A program made the position numbers and the translations under genes. DNA of 10,624 nucleotides from an uncultured Treponema sp. (GTDB lineage Bacteria; Spirochaetota; Spirochaetia; Treponematales; Treponemataceae). Positions 1 through 6,091 of this stretch are shown here, one piece after another; the stretch's first letter is position 1, and each line of letters starts with the position of its first letter. The DNA lies in contig CAMNGY010000014.1 of assembly GCA_946538795.1 (NCBI GenBank), positions 1-10,624 on the forward strand, given 5' to 3'. Under the pieces are notes generated by a model. That model saw nothing but the letters and a program-made list of their open reading frames with translations. It made no database searches and was not told the DNA's origin.

Positions 1-184
1 TAAGGTCAGTATAGCGGATAACGCTGACTTTGTCATTAAACTTGTGGTTTAAAATGCACTGTTCCTTGCTTTTCTCCGTAGCAGATGGGGACGCTTGCAA
101 ACTAGCGACCGCCTCCGTTGAGCTATTGATAACAGCCCGCCAGAAAACCAACACGCTTTGGAGGACTTCTTTATGCTCGTTTTC
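1..184. other. Unassigned left edge, possible dispersed intergenic element
   Basis: No gene is recognised. Three short open stretches exist. On the + strand, 2-52 reads as a possible C-terminal tail ending in TAA. Also on the + strand, 54-188 encodes 44 residues (starts MHCSLLFS, contains DACKLATASVELLI) and runs into the hicA stop region. On the minus strand the frame after the hicA stop stays open to the window edge. The 44-residue translation resembles small recurrent ORFs that I recall from Treponema annotations, which would suggest a repeated intergenic element, for example an integron attC-like site. A GTTGAGC heptamer at 117 fits the attC R' pattern, but I cannot find a good partner box. 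Treat this as unresolved. Confidence 0.25.
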
Positions 185-379
185 TTAAAAATGCCAATCG
201 ATGCCACTCTGTTTCATAATCGCGTTTGCAGTATGGCGGGATTTTATCTTTGAGTCAACGGTAAAATTCCGCTTCGTAATCGGACTGAAATATATGTCAT
301 GGTCGCCCCTGCCGTGACGTATAAAAAGGCAGCCGTGTGAAAGAAACAGTTCCCGAACCTTTTTCTCGTATTCAGCCAT
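185..379 (-). CDS. hicA: HicA-type mRNA interferase toxin
   Basis: A 64-residue protein with the small dsRNA-binding-like fold signature of HicA/YcfA toxins, which cleave mRNA during translation. The diagnostic segment is RHGRGDHDIYFSP (residues 21-33). His27 occupies the place of the catalytic His of the family's GSH motif, here written GDH, and is followed by a KSRHTANAIMKQSGI tail typical of the family's last helix. The length is normal for HicA. The ATG overlaps the TAA of the upstream antitoxin by one base (TAATG), so translation is coupled and the pair is an operon with the antitoxin first. The stop lies close to an unassigned region. Family assignment is strong; activity in the host is inferred. 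Confidence 0.82.
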   Translation of the reverse strand: MAEYEKKVRELFLSHGCLFIRHGRGDHDIYFSPITKRNFTVDSKIKSRHTANAIMKQSGIDWHF

Positions 380-594
380 TATGCAAAGACCTTCTCTCGT
401 CGTTCCACCGTGAGATACAGGGAATTGACGGCGGGGGCTTTGTTCAGCTCGATCAACTCCGGGGCAGCGAAACGGACTCGCTCAATTAATGCGTCCAATG
501 AACCTCCCTCAAGCACAAGTCCGGGAATATCATCGCTCTGGGCAATCCACACATCAGCTTCTTCATCCCATGTAAAATTGACCTTATACTCCAT
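379..594 (-). CDS. hicB: HicB-like antitoxin (DUF1902 type)
   Basis: A 71-residue protein starting MEYKVNFTWDEEADVWIA. The pattern (beta strand, acidic turn, DVWIAQSDDIPGLVLEG, then a helix SLDALIERV) is that of the HicB/DUF1902 ferredoxin-like antitoxins that bind and neutralise HicA. I chose the ATG at 594 rather than an in-frame start 16 codons upstream because AGGAGG lies just before it at 6-base spacing, and the extra N-terminal residues do not look like family sequence. It lacks an added HTH or ribbon-helix-helix C-terminal domain, so autoregulation, if any, would need the complex or another factor. It overlaps hicA by one base and is preceded by a plausible promoter at 634-662. Confidence 0.78.
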   Translation of the reverse strand: MEYKVNFTWDEEADVWIAQSDDIPGLVLEGGSLDALIERVRFAAPELIELNKAPAVNSLYLTVERREKVFA

Positions 595-633
595 GTTTTC
601 CTCCTGCCTGAAACAGCCTCTTCTCTTGTCACC

Positions 634-662
634 ATAGTACACTAAATGATAAAAAACGGCAA
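634..662 (-). promoter_or_regulatory. Candidate promoter of hicBA
   Basis: On the minus strand, TTGCCG (657-662) and TACTAT (634-639) are separated by exactly 17 bases, with an AT-rich spacer containing a T6 run. It lies about 40 bases upstream of the chosen hicB ATG. Each hexamer matches 4 of 6 sigma-70 consensus bases. Confidence 0.5.
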
Positions 663-696
663 GACAGATTTTCCTCCGCTTTAAACTACGACTTTA

Positions 697-725
697 CTGA
701 CAGCCCGGCTGCCGGGGCGTACACT
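697..725 (+). promoter_or_regulatory. Candidate promoter ending 6 bases before the ATG at 732
   Basis: CTGACA (697-702), 17-base spacer, TACACT (720-725). A start site 6-7 bases downstream of the -10 box coincides with the ATG at 732. The G-run directly touching the ATG is too close to act as a normal Shine-Dalgarno. A leaderless transcript is therefore possible, as at 1933-1968. Confidence 0.45.
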
Positions 726-731
726 GGGGGT

Positions 732-1514
732 ATGAGACCTACAAGAAGCAAGCTGCGGCTGGCATATCACAAGAAGCTCCGCGCGCTGGAAAAGAAAGAG
801 CGGGACCTGTCGAAACGTGCGGGGAACCCTCAGGAGTATGAGGAAATTCCCAGGACGCTCGCAGGATACAAGGTCAGGCTCACCCTCATTGAATCCCTGC
901 GGAACAAGGACAAGGGGCTGTCCGAAGCCGTGGACGCGGCCACGAGCCATCTTGTTTTCTCGGACAAACCCTTCCGCCTCTGCAATCTGAAATCATACCG
1001 CACGATTCATAATGCGATTGAGCATCGCTTTTTTAAGATACGCTGGCTGAACAGGGAAGAAAAGATTTAGGACACCTTCTTCAAGGACAAGCTTTACCAG
1101 AAGGGCAGGCTTGAGCTGCTTGACCTGGATGAGCGCGACTACAGAAAACTGTCTCCCGCCGCACAGAAATACTTCTCCGAAAAGCTTCAGGAGTTTGACA
1201 GGTACGGGAGGCCCGTCCTCTGCTGGCACCCGGACATCCCCGCATCCTACCTCCGCGAGGTCAAGGAGAAGCTCTACTGGAACTGCCGCGTCATCCCCGA
1301 CAGCGGGGCCGAATCAGAATGCAAGCTGATAGACAACTGGCTGGACTACAAGCGAAAGTGCGAGCTGTGGCACTACGAGGGCTTCAGGACGCGCTACTGG
1401 AAGGACGAGGACCGGGAATCCCGCCGTAATGAGCGGCACCGGCTCAAGCTGGAACTCCGGGAGATAACGTATAGTGAGAACTTATGTATACAGTTCTGCG
1501 ATTTTATGCTATAA
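732..1514 (+). pseudogene. Unknown-function gene interrupted by in-frame TAG
   Basis: The frame opens at ATG 732 and reads 112 residues to TAG at 1068-1070. It then continues in the same frame, without another stop, to TAA at 1512-1514. With the amber position the product would be 260 residues. Both halves have the same composition: highly charged, Lys/Arg/Glu-rich, probably helical, with aromatic-rich stretches after the stop (FFKDKLYQKG, WHPDIPASYL, EKLYWNCRVIPD, YWKDEDRESRR). This indicates one original coding sequence with a nonsense change, probably from GAG, CAG or AAG. No signal peptide, membrane segment or known domain is visible, and I do not recognise the family. The last about 16 codons (after 1466) are AT-rich, carry the next gene's promoter, and look unlike the rest, so the native 3' end may also be lost. 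A programmed readthrough or amber-decoding explanation is less likely. Confidence 0.6.
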
Positions 1515-1515
1515 T
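1487..1515 (+). promoter_or_regulatory. Promoter of the UPF0175 gene
   Basis: TATACA (1487-1492), 17-base spacer, perfect TATAAT (1510-1515). It is followed by AAGGAGG at 1522-1528, 7 bases before the ATG at 1536. It lies inside the AT-rich tail of the preceding broken gene. Confidence 0.7.
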
Positions 1516-1535
1516 CTTGGCAAGGAGGTTTCATT

Positions 1536-1835
1536 ATGGCGAACATTACGTTCAACATTCCTGATACAGCAGCCCGTTACGTAAAGACTGAGGCGGACGG
1601 CACTCCTGATGTGCGTGAGCGGGCTATGCTCCTGTATCCTGCTATTGCAGACATGACTATCTCGCACGGGCGGGCGGCAGAGCTGCTGGGCATTCCTAAA
1701 TGGGAATTGATAGGGTTGTATGCCGACATGGGTATTCCGTATGTAAACCAAACATGGGAAGAAGTAGAGCAGGACATGCGGAACATCGATTTTGCAATGC
1801 AGAAAAGCTCGGAAACGGAGGCTATGCTTGCATGA
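1536..1835 (+). CDS. UPF0175 family antitoxin-like protein
   Basis: A 99-residue small protein. The segment from about residue 37 to 70 (IADMTISHGRAAELLGIPKWELIGLYADMGIPY) has the helix-turn-helix pattern of UPF0175, whose members commonly lie directly before PIN-domain ribonucleases of the DUF3368 group and are regarded as antitoxins. The acidic C-terminal part (EEVEQDMRNIDF) would be the toxin-binding arm. Start evidence is strong: an AAGGAGG ribosome site and a near-consensus promoter. The stop overlaps the next ATG (ATGA), the classic antitoxin-toxin coupling, but the toxin is cut short (next entry), leaving this as an orphan. It may persist as a repressor of its own promoter or as an anti-toxin against related loci elsewhere; both are inference. 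Confidence 0.8.
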   Translation: MANITFNIPDTAARYVKTEADGTPDVRERAMLLYPAIADMTISHGRAAELLGIPKWELIGLYADMGIPYVNQTWEEVEQDMRNIDFAMQKSSETEAMLA

Positions 1836-1897
1836 TTGTAGTTTCCGACACAACACCGCTCATTTCCCTGTTGAACCGATTGCTTGCACTGGTCTAA
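1832..1897 (+). pseudogene. Truncated PIN-domain toxin stub (DUF3368 type)
   Basis: It begins at an ATG overlapping the UPF0175 stop codon and reads 21 residues, MIVVSDTTPLISLL followed by NRLLALV, then TAA. The first 14 residues are the characteristic N-terminal strand of DUF3368/PIN toxins, including the first catalytic aspartate (SDTTPLI). Intact members are roughly 150 residues or more, and the remaining acidic residues are absent. No continuation of the PIN fold is seen in any frame before the LuxR-family gene starts at 1968. This is therefore a deletion remnant rather than a simple frameshift. A 21-residue peptide would not be an active nuclease. Confidence 0.7.
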
Positions 1898-1932
1898 TCC
1901 GATTCGCTTCCTGTGCGGATGATGGCCGGGGC

Positions 1933-1961
1933 TTGGAAACACGGACGATTTGTGCTACAGT
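1933..1961 (+). promoter_or_regulatory. Extended -10 promoter of the LuxR-family gene
   Basis: TTGGAA (1933-1938), 17-base spacer, TGC (1953-1955) directly before TACAGT (1956-1961), giving an extended -10. The predicted start site at about 1968 coincides with the ATG. No Shine-Dalgarno is visible between the -10 box and the ATG. Confidence 0.55.
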
Positions 1962-1967
1962 AAAGAT

Positions 1968-2576
1968 ATGAGCGACAAGTTCCCGTCTGGACATGCAGTC
2001 AGCTTTTTCTGCCCGCTGACGGCGTTCGCGCTGACCCGCATATTGAAAGACATACTCTTCCTGACCACGAACTCGCTCGTCTACCTCTATGAGGGCCTGG
2101 ACGCGCTCGCCCTCTATTCCTGCTCCTGCCTGATATACGCCTCGCTGAGGCTCTTGGAACGTAAAAGGGCCGTACGGTTCCGCTTCCTGTTCGCAAAGAC
2201 ATTCGCCCCGTCCTTCTTGTACGGGGTCATGGTACTTCTTGGCTTTGACTTCAACCTGCTGAGCATCACCGCCTCCGTCCTCTGCCTTGCGCTCTGTGTC
2301 GCGGGCATAGCTTGCGTGCTGCTTTCCTTCACGGGCGGGGACAAGGGGCAGGCGGGAAATGCCGCCGTGCAAGCGTCCGTGCCCGGCATATTCTCCGCGA
2401 GGGAAAAAGAAGTCGCCGCCCTTATCATGCAGGGAAAGACCGCGCAGGAAACGGCCGACGTGCTTTTCATCTCCCTGGCGACCGTGAAGACCCACATCCA
2501 GCACATCTACGAGAAGGCCGGCGTGCACAACCGTGCCGGACTGTGCGCCTGGGTGCAGGATCATCCGTTCGGATGA
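1968..2576 (+). CDS. LuxR-family regulator with membrane-spanning N-terminal half
   Basis: A 202-residue protein. Residues about 10-122 are mostly hydrophobic, with three or four probable membrane segments (around 11-33, 44-62, 79-98 and 100-121) joined by a basic loop RLLERKRAVRFRF. Residues about 142-197 form a GerE/LuxR winged helix-turn-helix: FSAREKEVAALIMQGKTAQE, then ADVLFISLATVKTHIQHIYE, then KAGVHNRAGL. SLATVKTHIQ is the recognition helix. No response-regulator receiver or autoinducer domain is present, so it is probably a membrane-bound transcription factor sensing something in the envelope. An in-frame TTG at 1950 could add six residues, but it would lie upstream of the promoter's predicted start. 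The next gene, 153 bases downstream on the same strand, encodes an exported protein and is a natural candidate target. Confidence 0.8.
   Translation: MSDKFPSGHAVSFFCPLTAFALTRILKDILFLTTNSLVYLYEGLDALALYSCSCLIYASLRLLERKRAVRFRFLFAKTFAPSFLYGVMVLLGFDFNLLSITASVLCLALCVAGIACVLLSFTGGDKGQAGNAAVQASVPGIFSAREKEVAALIMQGKTAQETADVLFISLATVKTHIQHIYEKAGVHNRAGLCAWVQDHPFG
2561..2576. repeat. Perfect palindrome at the stop codon of the LuxR-family gene
   Basis: TCATCCG, TT loop, CGGATGA. The right arm contains the TGA stop (2574-2576). No T-run follows, so it is not a typical intrinsic terminator. GCGGAT then occurs twice (2580-2585 and 2588-2593), 2 bases apart. Confidence 0.4.
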
Positions 2577-2729
2577 GGGGCGGATAAGCGGATTTCGGTA
2601 CAATTCATCCCTTCTCCCGATGGCGCGATGCCCCGTTCCTGCGGATAATGAAGCAAGGCAGCGCGGACGCATGGCATGAAAATGCCGTGAGAGTTCGCAG
2701 CTGACCGGGAAACTTAACGGGAGAAAAGA

Positions 2730-3719
2730 ATGAAAAAACTGTTGTCCGCCCTGCCGTTCGTGGCGGCGTTCCTGTTCCTCGCGGGCTCCGTGCTTGCGGC
2801 AAGGGCAATCCACTCCAAGCCGTCGGACGTATACCCCGTGAACACGCTGGCTGACCAGAACGGGGAGGCATACACGGTCCGCGTGTTCAGCTCCATATCG
2901 TCCGTCATCGCCGTCGATATGGAAAGGCATTCGCGCAGGAAGACAATATCTGCCGGCGGATACTCATACGACCCGGAGACGACCAGGCTCAGCCTGAACG
3001 CGCCGCTGCCGTTCGCAAGCACGGTACTGCACATAGAAGGCACGGCAAGCCGTCCCGAACGCTTCTGCCTGCACGACTTTGCGGGCGTTTCAAGTGACCT
3101 GCTCGTGCTTCTGGACGGGCGGGAAGCCATAGAAGGCTACGAATACTCCTACGACAGGGCAAACCGTATGCTGGTATTCCGCGAGGACATCCGCCCGGAG
3201 CATGACGGCCTGTTCCACATCATGTACGAGACGGAAAACGGCGGAAGCTGCGGCTTCGGCAACTGGGGCAGAAAGGACGAGGACAGGCTTTCTGAGCTGC
3301 AGGGGCAGTGGCTGGCCAGGCTGCACGGCACACCGCCGCTCGTGATGAAAGACAGGAGCGGCATTTCGGCCAGAAAGCTCGGCAGGGAGGCCGGATTCAA
3401 GATCCAGCTTCCCAAGGGAACCGCGACCTTCATCTGCGAGACCGCGGAAGGGAACGAAAAAAGAGTTTCCGTCACGCGCTGTTACGACAGCGGCCTCACG
3501 GTCGAATGCAGGGCGGCCCCGTTCCCGAATGGTGACGGCCTGCCTCCCGGCAGGACTGAGGAAATCAGGCTCGGCTCTTTGTCCGTGCGCAGGGAAGAAT
3601 GCGTGGAAGGAGGTGCGCGTATTTTCGTCTACGAATGGGAAAGAAACGGGAGCTTCTACCGGCTCATCGCCGACGAAGGCACGGAGCGGGAGGCGGAGGA
3701 ACTGCTGGAACGGATGTAG
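2730..3719 (+). CDS. Exported protein of unknown function, DUF4367-like C-terminus
   Basis: A 329-residue protein with a clear signal peptide: MKKLL, a hydrophobic core to about residue 22, and a predicted cut after VLA (23). No lipobox cysteine is seen. Residues about 30-168 look beta-rich and contain a repeated pattern: GGYSYDPETTRLSLNAPLPF near 76 and GYEYSYDRANRMLVFREDI near 136, followed by a strand in each case. This suggests two related Ig-like or binding modules. Residues about 195-329 follow the plan of DUF4367 domains (AGFKIQLPKGT, beta strands, RIFVYEWERNGSFYRLIAD, final helix). That resemblance is by pattern only. The start is supported by GGGAG 7 bases upstream. It follows a membrane LuxR-type gene and may be part of the same envelope-sensing unit. 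A decayed copy of residues 296-305 lies at 7067-7096. Confidence 0.7.
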   Translation: MKKLLSALPFVAAFLFLAGSVLAARAIHSKPSDVYPVNTLADQNGEAYTVRVFSSISSVIAVDMERHSRRKTISAGGYSYDPETTRLSLNAPLPFASTVLHIEGTASRPERFCLHDFAGVSSDLLVLLDGREAIEGYEYSYDRANRMLVFREDIRPEHDGLFHIMYETENGGSCGFGNWGRKDEDRLSELQGQWLARLHGTPPLVMKDRSGISARKLGREAGFKIQLPKGTATFICETAEGNEKRVSVTRCYDSGLTVECRAAPFPNGDGLPPGRTEEIRLGSLSVRREECVEGGARIFVYEWERNGSFYRLIADEGTEREAEELLERM

Positions 3720-3765
3720 CCGGCCTGACTCATCGCCCCCCATGCGGGTCGCAGCGGAAGATGCT

Positions 3766-5517
3766 TTATTCTGAAACTGCGGTGCGGACCACGCGGAATC
3801 CCGTCATGTCGCTTTTGTTGAGCTTCTGGTCTGTCGGCTGCCGGAAGAAGACCGGACGGCTTCCGTCATAGCCTCCGCCGCGACGTATGCGGCGGGAACC
3901 AGAGGCAGGCCCCGTAGGATCGGTCTCCGACTCTCCGCTGTATATGGAATAAGCGTCCCAGCACCATTCCCATACGTTTCCGCTCATGTCATACAGCCCC
4001 CAGGCATTCGGCTTTTTTCCTTTGACCGGTTGAATCGTTCCGCCGCTGTTGTCCAGGTACCATGCGTATTCACCGAGCAAGCTTTCCTCGTTCGTTCCGC
4101 TCCATGTCTCTCTGTCAGTCGTGTTGTCACCGGCACGTGCCGCATATTCCCATTCCGCTTCGGTTGGTAGCCGGTAGCCGTTCGCCGTGAAATCACAGGT
4201 CACAGTCTTTCCCTTTTTCGTGTAACAGGGGGTAAGGCCCTCTTTCTCGCTCAGTTTGTTGCAGTAGTCTGTCGCAGCAAACCAGTCTATGCGCACCATA
4301 GGCTTTCCGGCCTCTTTGGTGTAGCGGTTTTTCCCCATCACCGCCTCGTATTCATCCTGTGTCACCTCATGATCGCACATATAGAAATCCCGGGTCAGCG
4401 TCACGCTGTGGGCGTTGTCATCGTCCCGTCCGGCACCGCTGTCCGCACCCATCATGAACGTGCCGGCCTTGATTCTTACGAAATCGAGCTTTCTCTTGAG
4501 CAGCGCAAGGGCATTTTTACGGATGTAATCAACATGCCAGTGATTCTCCTTTATAAGCTCAAAATGGAAATCCCTGTATCCGAGGGTCCTAAGCTTTGAT
4601 TCAAGCAGCTTCGCGCTCGCAGGCGGCTGGACCGTGTCGTCCGTCCCGTTGCCGGCAATGAGATACACGCCTTCAAATTTCTCCGGCCAGCGGATCGGGG
4701 AATAGCGTCTGGCAAATTCCTGAATCTGCTCCCGGGACATGACGGAAGGGTAGGGATAATCAGGGCTGTCAAAGCTCCTTCCGGCCCCGAAGCTGTCATA
4801 CATGGGGCCCTCTGCAAGATCGGAGAAGTCAGGGATGCTTGCCTCGCAGATAACTGCCACAGGCTTATAGCTGCCGTGCGTTACGTATGCATAGGCGGTG
4901 TTGCCGCCCATTGAAAAGCCGTGCAGGACAAATTTTGTTGCATCGACATTGTCCACGGTATTGAAGTACTCGATGATGCGGTCAATGTAGCCGACCGTCT
5001 CGGCGTTGCTGGCAAAGGCATCGATCGGCCCTGCTTCGCTTGCTCCAAGCCCTGCGGCATCCAGCGTTATGAGGCGGAAACCTCCTTCGGCATAGTTTGC
5101 GAACGTCGCCTTTCCGAATTCCTTTTTTTCGTTTACCCCGCGCTCATACAGGTATGCCCGGTTTGCCCAGCCTCCGTGCAGGTAAATCAGCAGGGGCTTG
5201 TTTTTCTTTCCGTCGTTCCATTCGGCGTCGCAGATGTGGATTCCGTCAATGCTGTAGGCTTTGACCGTGAGGGATTTATACGCCTTTATGCTGTCCGCCA
5301 CGCTTTTGGGAAGGGGCTCTTCTTTCACCGTGCCGATGAAGGGACGTATTGACTCAAGCCGTGGCTGTGCCAGTTTGTCCGGGGCGGTGTAACGGTCGAG
5401 CACTGCCTGTCCCGCGTCGTTTCCGGCGGCGACTGCCGTTCCGGCAAGCAGCATGCCCAGCAGGATGCCGGTGAAAGCCCTGATGAACTTTGTACATGGT
5501 ATGAAGCTGTAATCCAT
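3766..5517 (-). CDS. Secreted alpha/beta hydrolase fused to SUMF1/FGE-like domain
   Basis: A 583-residue protein. A signal peptide is seen at residues 1-31 (hydrophobic FTGILLGMLLAGTAVAA). Residues about 90-342 are an alpha/beta hydrolase: oxyanion HGGW at 114-117, nucleophile elbow GFSMGG with Ser202, a candidate acid Asp293 or Asp294 in GNGTDDTVQ, and a candidate His326 or His328 in NHWHV. This resembles esterase/peptidase S9-like enzymes. Residues about 344-580 are a formylglycine-generating-enzyme-like domain: FVRIKAGTFMMGADSG, HEVTQDEYEAVMG, GYRLPTEAEWEYAARAG, GLYDMSGNVWEWCWD, RRGGGYDGSRP and GFRVVR. The cysteine pair that copper-dependent FGEs carry after the RGGS motif is absent (here RGGGYDGSRPVFFRQ), so this half is probably a binding domain rather than a sulfatase activator. 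Such fusions occur in treponemes. It has a strong -35 promoter and a G9 tract in its leader. It is convergent with the upstream exported protein gene, 46 bases apart. Confidence 0.85.
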   Translation of the reverse strand: MDYSFIPCTKFIRAFTGILLGMLLAGTAVAAGNDAGQAVLDRYTAPDKLAQPRLESIRPFIGTVKEEPLPKSVADSIKAYKSLTVKAYSIDGIHICDAEWNDGKKNKPLLIYLHGGWANRAYLYERGVNEKKEFGKATFANYAEGGFRLITLDAAGLGASEAGPIDAFASNAETVGYIDRIIEYFNTVDNVDATKFVLHGFSMGGNTAYAYVTHGSYKPVAVICEASIPDFSDLAEGPMYDSFGAGRSFDSPDYPYPSVMSREQIQEFARRYSPIRWPEKFEGVYLIAGNGTDDTVQPPASAKLLESKLRTLGYRDFHFELIKENHWHVDYIRKNALALLKRKLDFVRIKAGTFMMGADSGAGRDDDNAHSVTLTRDFYMCDHEVTQDEYEAVMGKNRYTKEAGKPMVRIDWFAATDYCNKLSEKEGLTPCYTKKGKTVTCDFTANGYRLPTEAEWEYAARAGDNTTDRETWSGTNEESLLGEYAWYLDNSGGTIQPVKGKKPNAWGLYDMSGNVWEWCWDAYSIYSGESETDPTGPASGSRRIRRGGGYDGSRPVFFRQPTDQKLNKSDMTGFRVVRTAVSE

Positions 5518-5523
5518 AGCTAG

Positions 5524-5532
5524 CCCCCCCCC
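5524..5532 (-). repeat. G9 homopolymer in the ribosome-binding region
   Basis: Nine consecutive G on the minus strand (C on +), ending 6 bases before the ATG at 5517. It overlaps the only Shine-Dalgarno-like sequence. Homopolymers of this length are prone to slippage; a length change would alter the spacing between ribosome site and start. Confidence 0.8.
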
Positions 5533-5570
5533 TGAAGTAGTAATGTGATACCGATATTCTGGTACTTTTT

Positions 5571-5599
5571 ATAGTAACCGACAAGATTCTGCTTGTCAA
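5571..5599 (-). promoter_or_regulatory. Promoter of the secreted hydrolase gene
   Basis: On the minus strand, consensus TTGACA (5594-5599), 17-base spacer, TACTAT (5571-5576). A T8 run (A on +, 5601-5608) just upstream resembles an UP element. TGATACCG (5546-5553) and its complement CGGTATCA (5620-5627) flank the promoter as a perfect 8-base inverted repeat, a possible operator pair. The leader would be about 45 bases. Confidence 0.7.
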
Positions 5600-5627
5600 C
5601 AAAAAAAACACAGCTATCACGGTATCA

Positions 5628-5780
5628 TACGCCTGTATCTTCAGGGCGCTTGTAGGAGCAGACTAAGTACAGGGCGATGATTCCATGCTGTCGCAAAAAG
5701 CTGCCTGGAGATGGCCAAACTCGCCCGATGCTAACACTGACAAATTTCGGCCCCATTGTGAGAAACCGATGATATTTTGC
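5628..5780. other. Intergenic stretch with no recognised feature
   Basis: This lies between the two divergent promoters. No gene, RNA or clear repeat is recognised. The minus strand has an open frame here (through about 5759), but it has no ribosome site, no family resemblance, and runs into the promoter of the opposite gene, so I do not call it. Confidence 0.5.
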
Positions 5781-5809
5781 TTTACAAATGCTTACAATCG
5801 CTTTATATT
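5781..5809 (+). promoter_or_regulatory. Promoter of the RelB/YoeB operon
   Basis: TTTACA (5781-5786), 17-base spacer, TATATT (5804-5809), followed by GAGGTG at 5817-5822 and ATG at 5828. The short AT-rich palindromic stretch around the -10 box (TATATTTATATAT) could be where the RelB-type complex binds to repress itself; this is inference. Confidence 0.7.
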
Positions 5810-5827
5810 TATATATGAGGTGAATGT

Positions 5828-6088
5828 ATGGCACAGACTATGGTGAATTTCAGGATGGATACGGAGGAAAAGGACACCTTTGAAGACATCTGTGAACAAC
5901 TGGGGCTTACCATAAGCACCGCATTCAAGATGTTTGTCAAGAAAGTCATCCGCGAGCAGAGGATTCCGTTCGACCTTTCCCTTGACCCCTTCTATTCCAA
6001 GCCCAACATTCAGTATCTGGAGAAAGTGACGCAGGAAATAGACAGCGGCAAGGCAGTCCTGTCAGAGCACGAGCTGGTAGAGGCGTAG
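5828..6088 (+). CDS. RelB/DinJ family antitoxin
   Basis: An 86-residue protein. Residues 1-45 form a ribbon-helix-helix: strand TMVNFRMDTEEK, helix DTFEDICEQLG, then LTISTAFKMFVKKVIREQRIPF, the standard RelB/DinJ signature for dimerisation and operator binding. The C-terminal part (YLEKVTQEIDSGKAVLS) is the usual toxin-wrapping segment. The length matches the family. The start is supported by GAGGTG and a good promoter. The stop is 3 bases before the YoeB start, so the two are translated as a coupled pair. It probably represses its own operon together with the toxin, as in studied RelB/YefM systems. The pairing of a DinJ-like antitoxin with a YoeB toxin, instead of YefM, is a recombined but known type of arrangement. 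Confidence 0.85.
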   Translation: MAQTMVNFRMDTEEKDTFEDICEQLGLTISTAFKMFVKKVIREQRIPFDLSLDPFYSKPNIQYLEKVTQEIDSGKAVLSEHELVEA

Positions 6089-6091
6089 CCG

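Noticed and set aside
595..642. Longer N-terminus for the HicB-like antitoxin
   Set aside because: The extra 16 codons would start inside the candidate promoter and skip the strong AGGAGG site before ATG 594.
1860..2930. 356-codon open frame on the minus strand
   Set aside because: Mirror of the LuxR-family gene and the start of the exported protein; low-complexity Arg/Gly/His content, no family match, while the + strand has recognisable domains and promoters.
3090..3743. 217-codon minus frame
   Set aside because: Shadow of the exported protein gene with no ribosome site or recognisable motif.
3766..4485. Functional formylglycine-generating enzyme
   Set aside because: The active-site cysteine region is missing and no sulfatase gene is nearby.
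4921..5352. 143-codon + frame
   Set aside because: Shadow of the alpha/beta hydrolase domain.
5625..5834. 69-codon minus frame in the 5518-5827 gap
   Set aside because: No ribosome site, overlaps the relB promoter and start, no family resemblance.
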